This document shows positions 1 through 7,900 of a DNA stretch of 64,000 bases, piece after piece. Below the pieces are notes generated by a model. It was given only the letters and a program-made list of their open reading frames with translations. It searched no databases and was not told where the DNA came from. A program made the translations under genes and the position numbers. Source of the DNA: Pseudomonas sp. JUb42 (lineage in GTDB: Bacteria; Pseudomonadota; Gammaproteobacteria; Pseudomonadales; Pseudomonadaceae). Within the stretch, counting starts at the first letter, position 1. Every line of letters starts with the position of its first letter. The stretch lies in contig NZ_JANUFD010000009.1 of the NCBI RefSeq assembly GCF_024807945.1, positions 1 through 64,000 of the forward strand, read 5' to 3'.

Positions 1-360
1 ACCCGATCCGCGCCATCAGACGCTACTTTGGCCGCGCCCACACGATCCGCACCATCGGCCGCCACTTTCGCAGCGCCTACGCGATCCGCGCCGTCGGACG
101 CTACTTTCGCCGCACCTACCCGATCCGCGCCATCAGACGCTACTTTGGCCGCGCCCACACGATCCGCACCATCGGCCGCCACTTTCGCAGCGCCTACGCG
201 ATCCGCGCCGTCAGACGCCACTTTCGCAGCGCCTACGCGATCTGCACCGTCAGACGCTACTTTCGCTGCACCAACACGATCCGCGCCGTCTGCTGCTACT
301 TTCGCTGCACCGACGTGATCTGTGCCATCCGCAGCGACTTTTGCTGCATTGGTATGATCC
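1..360. repeat. 39-bp tandem repeat with 117-bp higher-order period
   Basis: About nine 39-bp units run from the window edge to about 360. Three units form a 117-bp block that is repeated almost exactly (1-117, 118-234). Units nearest the gene start (300-360) are the most diverged. The array is coding on the minus strand and keeps the frame. Confidence 0.9.
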
Positions 361-509
361 GATCCATCCGAAGCAACCGCGGTGCGCGCCGCCTTGGTGT
401 TCGCAGCGACATTGGCAGGCTCGTCGGCCACGGCGCTGGTGGTCGTCAATACGGTGCCATGCAGCACGGCAAGGGCGAGGGCAATTCTGGAAAAAGCCTT
501 GTATTTCAT
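1..509 (-). CDS. Secreted 13-residue tandem-repeat protein (partial, C-terminus outside window)
   Basis: The reading frame starts at the ATG at 509 and is still open at base 1, so only about 169 residues are visible. It opens with a signal peptide (MKYKAFSRIALALAVLHG, cleavage probably near ADEPAN at about 28-32). After a short linker it becomes about nine in-frame copies of a 13-residue unit, GADRVGAAKVASD, with A/S and T/H variants in the first copies. The 39-bp units are grouped in a 117-bp higher-order repeat (1-117 and 118-234 are nearly identical). Secretion is inferred from the signal peptide. I do not recognise a function; similar Ala/Gly/Asp repeat proteins occur in pseudomonads. The open frame on the other strand here is a shadow of the repeat. 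Confidence 0.8.
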   Translation of the reverse strand, partial: MKYKAFSRIALALAVLHGTVLTTTSAVADEPANVAANTKAARTAVASDGSDHTNAAKVAADGTDHVGAAKVAADGADRVGAAKVASDGADRVGAAKVASDGADRVGAAKVAADGADRVGAAKVASDGADRVGAAKVASDGADRVGAAKVAADGADRVGAAKVASDGADR

Positions 510-1036
510 GATCGTACTCCAAGAACGCATGTCATTAAGTCATCCAGAGCAACTTGCAACCAGAGACCATGGCAATTGATTGAACGGATTCAAAGTTTAT
601 TAAATAACTTCAACTGCTAACTAACGCACCAGAGTGAGGCGTCCATGACAGGCGCTTTATCAGAGGTACGGCAAGTATAGGGCCAATACCAAAAGCAACT
701 TTCCAACTGTAGGACCAGTAGACCCGAAGCGTCGTTCGGCGGTAATTGTACGAAGGTATAAAAATAGCCTTGTGGCTGGAAAGCACCGGTTTAAAGCTGA
801 ATCATGGCCTTCGGCCACTTTGAGTCATCATGAGTAAATATGTCCGCGAGGCGATTGGCCAACCCCGCTGCCTCACCACCGACCTCGCTTGCGCAGAACA
901 TATGAATTCAACTCAATTAGCCAGGACTTAGTTGATAGCTATTTATTATCGCCTGCGGAAAATCTCGAAAAAGTTCATGGCTGCGCGTAAATGGTCTACC
1001 TTCCTAAGCCATCATCCCACCCGCACTGGAGATTCC
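510..1036. other. Intergenic region, 527 bp
   Basis: This is the divergent promoter region between the repeat protein and the aldehyde dehydrogenase. The stretch 540-780 is A+T-richer than the flanks. A 33-codon ATG frame at about 831 has no clear ribosome site and no recognisable product. I see no strong terminator or RNA. Confidence 0.5.
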
Positions 1037-2626
1037 ATGACCGCTCTTCTCGGACACAACTTCATCAACGGTGGGCGCAGCGCCCACGGCGGCGTCAGCC
1101 TGCAAAGCCTGGATGCCACCACCGGTGAGGCGCTGCCGCTATCCTTTATGGAAGCGACCCGCGACGAGGTGGACGCCGCCGCCGTGGCCGCAGGCAATGC
1201 CTACCCTGCCTATCGCCTGACCAGTGCCGCGCAACGGGCGCTGTTTCTCGACGCAATCGCCGATGAACTGGACGCTCTGGGCGACGAGTTCATTGCCATG
1301 GTCTGTCGCGAAACTGCCCTGCCCGCTCCGCGGATCCAGGCCGAACGAGCTCGCACCAGCGGGCAGATGCGCTTGTTTGCCAGCGTCATGCGCCGCGGTG
1401 ACTTCTACGGTGCGCGTATCGATCGCGCCTTGCCCGACCGCCAGCCACTGCCGCGCCTGGACATGCGTCAATACCACATTGGCCTCGGCCCGGTAGCCGT
1501 GTTTGGCGCCAGTAACTTTCCCCTGGCGTTCTCCACGGCAGGCGGGGACACCGCAGCGGCGCTGGCGGCTGGCTGCCCGGTGGTGTTCAAGGCGCATCCA
1601 GGGCATATGGCGACCGCCGAATGGGCGGCACTGGCGATTATCCGCGCCGCCGAACGCACGGGCATGCCGGCCGGGGTCTTCAACATGATCTACGGCGGCA
1701 GCGTAGGCGCCTGGCTGGTGCAGCACCCGGCGATCAAGGCCGTGGGCTTTACCGGCTCATTGCGCGGCGGTCGCGCCCTGTGCGACATGGCCGCCGCACG
1801 TCCGGAACCTATCCCGGTCTTTGCTGAAATGTCGAGCATCAACCCCATGCTGATGCTGCCCGAGGCGCTCAAGGTGCGGGGCGAAAAAATCGCCGCCGAA
1901 CTGGCGGCTTCGGTGGTACTCGGCGGCGGCCAGTTCTGCACCAAGCCGGGCCTGGTGCTGGGCATTCGTTCGCCAGAGTTCAGTCACTTTCTCGACAAAC
2001 TGGCCAGCCTGATCGACAACCATGCCCCTCACACCCTGCTCAACGCGGGCGGCCTGTGCAACTTCGCCGACGGTCTCAAACGCCTGGCCGATCACCCCGG
2101 CCTGCATCATCGCGGCGGACAATCCCAGCAAGGCGGCCAGGCCTTTGCCCAGGTGTACGAAGCCGATGTCGAGCTGCTGCTCAATGGCGACGAACTGCTG
2201 CAACATGAAGTTTTCGGCCCGATGCTGGTCGTCGTCACTGTGGCCGACAGCAGCCAACTGCAGGCCGCTGTACAAAGCCTGCAAGGCCAGTTGACTGCTT
2301 CGCTGATCGCCGAGCCCGCTGACTTGCAAGCCTTTGCCCATCTGGTGCCACTGCTGGAACACAAGGCCGGGCGCCTGTTGGTCAACAGCTACCCGACGGG
2401 CGTCGAAGTCTGCGATGCCATGGTCCACGGCGGCCCATATCCGGCCACTTCCGACGCCCGAGGCACCTCGGTAGGCACTCTGGCGATCAACCGTTTCATG
2501 CGGCCGATATGCTTCCAGAATTATCCGGACTCGCTTCTGCCCGACGCGCTGAAGGACGCCAACCCGCTGGGTATCTCACGCCTGGTCGATGGCGCTGCCA
2601 GCCGTGAAGCGTTGATCCGTTCATAG
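1037..2626 (+). CDS. Aldehyde dehydrogenase, alpha-ketoglutarate semialdehyde dehydrogenase-like
   Basis: A 529-residue cytosolic NAD(P)+-dependent aldehyde dehydrogenase. The family oxidises 2,5-dioxopentanoate (alpha-ketoglutarate semialdehyde) to 2-oxoglutarate at the end of pentose, hexarate or hydroxyproline catabolism. The cofactor-site segment VFGASNFPLAFS and the catalytic cysteine in GGGQFCTKPG (Cys301) are present, and the length is typical of this subfamily (about 525). I chose the ATG at 1037, preceded by CTGGAGATTCC, over the upstream in-frame start at 932, which would add 35 residues of non-homologous look. No sugar-acid genes adjoin it, so the substrate is inferred only from the subfamily. 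A REP element follows. Confidence 0.85.
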   Translation: MTALLGHNFINGGRSAHGGVSLQSLDATTGEALPLSFMEATRDEVDAAAVAAGNAYPAYRLTSAAQRALFLDAIADELDALGDEFIAMVCRETALPAPRIQAERARTSGQMRLFASVMRRGDFYGARIDRALPDRQPLPRLDMRQYHIGLGPVAVFGASNFPLAFSTAGGDTAAALAAGCPVVFKAHPGHMATAEWAALAIIRAAERTGMPAGVFNMIYGGSVGAWLVQHPAIKAVGFTGSLRGGRALCDMAAARPEPIPVFAEMSSINPMLMLPEALKVRGEKIAAELAASVVLGGGQFCTKPGLVLGIRSPEFSHFLDKLASLIDNHAPHTLLNAGGLCNFADGLKRLADHPGLHHRGGQSQQGGQAFAQVYEADVELLLNGDELLQHEVFGPMLVVVTVADSSQLQAAVQSLQGQLTASLIAEPADLQAFAHLVPLLEHKAGRLLVNSYPTGVEVCDAMVHGGPYPATSDARGTSVGTLAINRFMRPICFQNYPDSLLPDALKDANPLGISRLVDGAASREALIRS

Positions 2627-2630
2627 CCCT

Positions 2631-2728
2631 GTGGGAGCGATCTGTGGAATTCATTCGCGAAACGGCCAGTGCATCCGGCGTATTTCTATCGCCTGAAATA
2701 GTGCTTTCGCGAATGAATTCGCTCCCAC
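2631..2728. repeat. Paired palindromic REP element (type A, GAATTCATTCGCGAA)
   Basis: GTGGGAGCGA and TTCATTCGCGAA at the left are mirrored by TTCGCGAATGAATTC and GCTCCCAC at the right, with about 50 bp between. The left arm carries a small insertion (TCTGTGG). It lies between convergent genes. Confidence 0.85.
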
Positions 2729-2801
2729 AAGGACTTGCTCCAACTTCTCTACCACGCGCTGGCTGCGCGACACTGCAGCGTCAGGGATACGGCGAGATAT
2801 T

Positions 2802-3647
2802 CTAGAATGTCAGGCTACCGTCGACACAGGTGACCACCGCCCCGCCCACCCAGATATCCTGAGCCGAACGCTGAATATGCACACGGCCCTGACGCCCCAT
2901 GGCAGCCCCCTGACTGACGACGAAACTGTCCGGCGCCAGACCTTCACTCAGCAGCCACTGGGCAATGCCCGCGTTCAGACTGCCGGTCACCGGATCCTCG
3001 GGCATGCCGTCGCCGGGGATAAAGGCGCGAACTTCGAACTGCGCATCAGGGCCATCACGTTGTGCGTCCCAGGGCGCGAATACGCCAATCGCCAAACCTT
3101 GCGGCAATGCCGAATAGTCAGGCTGCAAGGCCAGCACTGCCGCGCGGTCTCTCAGCCTGAGGGCCAGCCAGCCGGCGCCATTGTCTACCCAACGCGCGTC
3201 CATCAGCGCGTCGGGCATCAGACCCAGACCGGGCAGGATTTGCCCAAGCAGTTGAGCCTCGACCGCCTCGAAACGCAGCAGTGGCGGCGCGGTAAAGGCC
3301 AGCTGCGTGCCGTCGCGGCGAATGCGTACCAGACCGATACCGCATTGCTGAATGATCTCTTTGCCTTTTGGCACGCCGCCGTGTTCCAGCCAGGCATGGC
3401 AACTGCCCAGGGTCGGATGCCCGGCGAAGGGTAATTCAGTCAGGGTGGTAAAGATCCGCACGCGGTAATCGGCGCGCGGGTCAGTGGGTTCAAGCAGGAA
3501 AGTGGTTTCGCTGAGGTTAGTCCAGCGAGCAAAAGCGGCCATGCGCGCGTCATCCAGTTCATCTGCTGCAAGCACCACGGCCAGAGGATTACCGAGCAGA
3601 GGCTGATCGCTGAACACATCGACCTGTTTGAAGGGAAGCTGACGCAT
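2802..3647 (-). CDS. PhzF-family isomerase/epimerase-like protein
   Basis: A 281-residue member of the PhzF (phenazine biosynthesis F-like) family, which has a diaminopimelate-epimerase fold and is cytosolic. The conserved catalytic Glu lies in NLSETTFL (Glu47). The family segments GNPLAVVL, ELPFAGHPTLGS and EDPVTGSLNAG are all seen. The ATG at 3647 starts the typical MRQLPFKQVDVF; an upstream extension to 3707 is not family-like. No other phenazine genes are near, so this is probably one of the widespread paralogues of unknown substrate. Confidence 0.88.
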   Translation of the reverse strand: MRQLPFKQVDVFSDQPLLGNPLAVVLAADELDDARMAAFARWTNLSETTFLLEPTDPRADYRVRIFTTLTELPFAGHPTLGSCHAWLEHGGVPKGKEIIQQCGIGLVRIRRDGTQLAFTAPPLLRFEAVEAQLLGQILPGLGLMPDALMDARWVDNGAGWLALRLRDRAAVLALQPDYSALPQGLAIGVFAPWDAQRDGPDAQFEVRAFIPGDGMPEDPVTGSLNAGIAQWLLSEGLAPDSFVVSQGAAMGRQGRVHIQRSAQDIWVGGAVVTCVDGSLTF

Positions 3648-3670
3648 GAAGTTGGCCTGTGCTGAAAGTA

Positions 3671-3725
3671 AAGCGGCAAGCTTCCAGCATTGAGCTACAA
3701 GCCACAAGCTTCTAACTTGCCGCTT
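3671..3725. repeat. Inverted repeat AAGCGGCAAG/CTTGCCGCTT
   Basis: AAGCGGCAAG at 3671-3680 is inverted as CTTGCCGCTT at 3716-3725, around an AAGCTT- and CAAGC-rich core. It lies between divergent genes. It resembles another Pseudomonas intergenic repeat class or a stem-loop; I see no promoter role. Confidence 0.6.
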
Positions 3726-3841
3726 GAGGCTTGCGACTTGCAGCTCTCAACCAAGTGTTGCGCAACTTTAGCGCCTGACTGTAATGCCGGGTTGTCCCGG
3801 CGATGCGCTACTGTCGACGCCTGCCCTTTGAGGAGACTGTC

Positions 3842-4471
3842 ATGCTCGATCTCCAGACCCTGCTGCTGTTTACCGGCGCCGTGATGCTGCTGTTGATTTC
3901 CCCCGGACCGAGCATGGCGTTCGTGCTCAGCCATGGTTTCAGTTGCGGCTGGCGCGGCGGTATGGCGGCGGCATGCGCGATTGCCGTGGCGGATCTGATA
4001 TTGACCGTGCTGACGGCGACCGGCGTCACCGGCCTGGTGGCGGCATGGCCGCCGTCCTTCGATATCATTCGCTACAGCGGCGCGCTCTATCTGCTTTGGA
4101 TGGCGTGGAAGGCCCTGGGCAGCCGCAGCCCTGGCCAGGCCACCGCAGGCGAACCCCTGGCCCTGACGACGGTGTTTACCCGGGCCCTGTTCAATAGCTT
4201 GCTCAATCCCAAGGCGCTGCTGTTTTTCCTGGTGTTCCTGCCGCAGTTCGTTGTGCCGGAAAAAGGCCATATTGCCGAGCAGATCATGCTTCTCGGCGCA
4301 GTACTGACCCTGCTGGCCTGGATGTTTCATGCGCTGCTGGGGGCGTTTGGCGGAGTGTTTCAGCGCTTGCTGAGCGGTAACGGGCGCTTCTCCCGGCTGC
4401 AACCGCGCGTGCTGGCCAGTGTATTGGCGCTATTGGCATTGCGCCTGGCGGTGATGAGTCGTCCTGCATGA
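3842..4471 (+). CDS. LysE/RhtB-family amino-acid exporter
   Basis: A 209-residue inner-membrane translocator with about six hydrophobic segments, the usual size for the LysE/RhtB family that exports amino acids or analogues. The N-terminal segment carries the family hallmark SPGPSMAFV, and FNPKALLFF-like SLLNPKALLFF follows in the second half. The ATG at 3842 is preceded by TTGAGGAGACTGTC. It is divergent from the PhzF gene. The substrate cannot be told from sequence. Confidence 0.87.
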   Translation: MLDLQTLLLFTGAVMLLLISPGPSMAFVLSHGFSCGWRGGMAAACAIAVADLILTVLTATGVTGLVAAWPPSFDIIRYSGALYLLWMAWKALGSRSPGQATAGEPLALTTVFTRALFNSLLNPKALLFFLVFLPQFVVPEKGHIAEQIMLLGAVLTLLAWMFHALLGAFGGVFQRLLSGNGRFSRLQPRVLASVLALLALRLAVMSRPA

Positions 4472-4518
4472 TATCTGTACATCTGATCCCGAATCATGAT
4501 CTGGCGAACGCGCACGCT

Positions 4519-4785
4519 CTACAACCTCAACGGCAAACCTACCCGCCCCAACAAACCGGCCAGTTCCCGCCACGGAAACGGGTCGTCGCGCCCGGCGCTG
4601 CAGGCCGGGCGGTGAGTGAAGGCTTCACAGGCCTGACTGGCCGACTGCGAGGCCTGGCATTGGCTACAAATCAGTTGCCCGCGCAGCAATGACCAGCGAA
4701 AGGCCCAACTGGCCAGGCGATCACCTGGGCAGACACTTTCGCTCATGGCGGCGGCGATCTCGTTGATCACAGAATTATCGGACAT
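4519..4785 (-). CDS. Small Cys/His-containing hypothetical protein
   Basis: An 88-residue protein starting at the ATG at 4785 with a good GGGAGG ribosome site. Its middle holds ICSQCQ followed by a second Cys and a His-x2-Ala-Cys, which could bind a metal, but the spacing fits no zinc-ribbon family I know. It lies just downstream of the giant sensor kinase on the same strand, with a gap of about 130 bp. Function unknown. Confidence 0.6.
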   Translation of the reverse strand: MSDNSVINEIAAAMSESVCPGDRLASWAFRWSLLRGQLICSQCQASQSASQACEAFTHRPACSAGRDDPFPWRELAGLLGRVGLPLRL

Positions 4786-4913
4786 GCCCGTCCTCCCTTC
4801 CTTGTCGCGGATTTGACCCTGTTTATGGTCGCAGGTCCGGCCTGCGTCGTGTCGGCTGGATGGGGACAAGGACGGCCATCGAGGTGCACCATTCGGCCAA
4901 CTACCGGCTCAGG

Positions 4914-7900
4914 TCACGCGCTCTGGCCGATACCCGGCAAGGTGAAGACAAAAATCGTCTGCCCGGCGCGCCCCTGAAGCATATGCAGCGTGCCTTCCTG
5001 GGCACTCATGATCGACTTGCAGATGGCCAGGCCCATGCCCATGCCGGTGGTTTTAGTGGTGAAGAACGCATTGAAAATGTCGTCGGCATGGCCCGCACTG
5101 ATACCCGGCCCGGTATCTTCGACCGTCACCACCACCTGTCGTCCGGCCTGGACGCTGGACGTGAGGGTCAAGACCCGGTGCGGCGGATCAACTGACAGCA
5201 TGGCATCAACGGCATTCATCACCAGGTTGTAGATGACCTGCTGCATCTGTACGCCGTCGGCATGCACCTGCATCGGTGATGACTCGAGCAGCGTGTGCAC
5301 CGACACCAGTTTCTGCTCGATCTCCCCGGCCGTGAGCAACAACACCCGGCCAATCACTTCATCGATCAACAACGGGCTGCGGCTCGACACCTTCTGTTTG
5401 GCCAGGGCCTGCAAGGCATGGACGATATCGGCGGCGCGCTTGCCGTCCTTGGCAATATCGTTGAGCCCTTCGAGTGCCTCCTGGACCTCGGGCACCTCGC
5501 GTCGCAGCCAGCGCACACTGGCGCTGGCGTTGGAAACAATGGACGCCAGCGGCTGATTGATTTCATGGGCAATGGAAGCGGCCAGTTCGCCCATGATGGT
5601 GGAGTGGCTGACCTGGGCCAGCTCACGCCGGGCGTTGCTCAGTGCAGTCTCGGTCAACTTGCGGTCGGTCACGTCCGAGGTAACGCCGACGAAAACCGCC
5701 CCTTCCGCTGGCTCACCCAGCGTTTCCAGGTATTTGATCGACTGATCGGGCATTACCGCACGGAAGCCATGGCGGTAGGACTGGCGCGTACGACGGATTC
5801 GCTCGAGCCGGGTCTTGAGGCGCGGTCGGTCGTCCGGGTGCACCCGCTCCAACAAAGCCGGGCTGCTCGGTGGATTGTCGGATTTATCAATGCCCCAGAT
5901 GGCAAACATTTCATCGGACCAGAGCATCTGGTCGGTGGTGGTATCCCATCGAAATGCCCCCGAATGAATGATTTTCTGGCCGATAGCCAACAGCGCCTGA
6001 ATGTTCCGCAGCTCCGTCTCGGAGTCCCGGCGCCGCTGGTTTTCCTCCAGCACTTGTGCGTACAGGCGCGAGGTTTCCAGAGAAATCGCCGCCTGGGCCG
6101 CCAGCAGTTCGATCACCGCGATGCGCGACTGGGTGAAGATGCCGCAGGCCAGTGAGTTCTCCAGGTACAACACCCCGGTGACCTCGCCCTGCTTGAGCAA
6201 CGGCAGGCAGAGCACCGCACCGCCCGCTGCCGTGCTGAAGAACTTGTCGCCGCCAAAACGCTCATCTTCGATGACCTGATCCAGCGCCACCGACGTGCGC
6301 GTGCGGATCACCGTATAGATGATCGACAGCGGCAGCCGGGCGTCGTCCAGGCTGCTGTTGGCCAGCTCGACAATGACTCCCGATTCCCGCGCCTGCCCGG
6401 TGGCGACGATCATCGGTACACCCTTGTCGATCAGGATCAACAGGCCGCGACTGGCGCCGGCGTGTACCAGGGTGTTGGCCACCAACAATTCAACCAGCCG
6501 GTCGAGGACGATTTCCCGTGACAGGGTCTGGGAGGCCTTGATCACCGAGACCAGATCCAGATATTGCTGGCCTTCGCGCAAGTCGATGGACGAGCGCGAG
6601 GTAGTCGGCTGGTCACGCAGATACAGATGCTCGGCCTCAAGACTGCGCACCTTGCCCATGGCGCCCCAGCGCTGGTAGTCCTCCCGGGCGGTGCGGCGGT
6701 GGCTGCGGGCCGTCGTCGGCAAGCCCAATTGCTCATGGCAGCGTCCCGCCAGCTCGTGGGCAAGGGCCTTGATATGCACGAAACCGCCCGTGGTAGCCTG
6801 GCCAATCGCCGATTCGAACAGACGCATGGCGATCAGCGGCTGGCCCTGGATGCGCGCGACTTCAGCTTCGACGAGCAGCAGCTTGTCGAGAAAACTCAAG
6901 GGGTTGAGGTCAGCCCACAGGCGCAACTGCGCCAGATGCGGCTGCAATCGCGCCAGGGTAGCGCCGATATCGTTGATATCGCATAGCGCCGTCAGATTCA
7001 GTGCGCTATACATCTGCAATTCCAGCAGGTGGATATGCGCTGGAGTACTCCAGGCCAGGGTAGCCGCGTGCTCCAGCGCCTGCCGGGAATCTTCATGGCG
7101 AGCCTCGTAGAACGCCGCCACGCCCTGGAAAAACCACCACCAGAACTGTGCCGGGACCATCTCTCCGGCCATTATCTGCTCGCCCAGCTGCTGCGCTGCT
7201 GGCGATGTCAGCAGGTCCCGTTGACCATCAGCCAGCGCTTGGACGAACAGTGCCTGGTTCTTCAAAATATTGCGGCAATCCCCGGCATCCAGCACCTCGG
7301 CCAGTGCCTGCCCCTCTTCCAGGCATTGCTGCGCCTGCGCCAGGGGCATGCCCATGACCAGCATCCCGGAAATCCGTTGGTGCGTGACATAACAGGCCAG
7401 AGACGTCTTGCCTTCCGCCTGGCTGAACAGCAAAGCCTTTTCCGCGCATTCCTGCGAGAACGCCAGAGGACGGATCCAGACGCTGACCTGCCCCAGCGCC
7501 ATCAGCACCGCCCCTTCGAACAACCGATAGCCCAGACGATTGACCATGCGCCCGGCCAGTTCGGCGTAACGCATGCCCTGGTCATACAGGCCCAGGCGCT
7601 CGGCCAGGCTGACACCGAACCAGGCAATGCCCAGGGAAGACGCCGGACAGCGACCGTGATCCAGGGTGATTTCGACCATGGTGCACAGCACCTGAAACAG
7701 CCTGTCGTCGTCAGTGAAGGACGCGGCCATGACCATCCCGGCGAGCAGCCCCATGATCGCTTCGATTCGCGGATCTTGCAGCGGCGGCAGCTCCAGCAAC
7801 GAGGCAATGCTGCGCCCGCCCATGCGCTGCTCGATCCGGGCAAACGCCTGTCGGGCGTCGAAAGTATCCGCCTCGCCGGACAGCCGGATATCGAACATGC

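Noticed and set aside
1..300. Possible CRISPR array because of evenly spaced repeats
   Set aside because: The units are contiguous, in frame and without unique spacers; this is a coding tandem repeat.
28..318. A 96-codon plus-strand frame of Ala/Pro/Thr/Ser repeats
   Set aside because: It is the antisense shadow of the 39-bp repeat array. The minus-strand frame has a start codon, signal peptide and consistent repeats.
831..932. A 33-codon ORF (MSKYVREAIG...) before the aldehyde dehydrogenase
   Set aside because: No ribosome site, no recognisable family and A+T-rich surroundings; too weak to call.
4519..4785. Zinc-ribbon assignment for the 88-residue protein
   Set aside because: The Cys/His spacing fits no family I know, so only a hypothetical protein is called.
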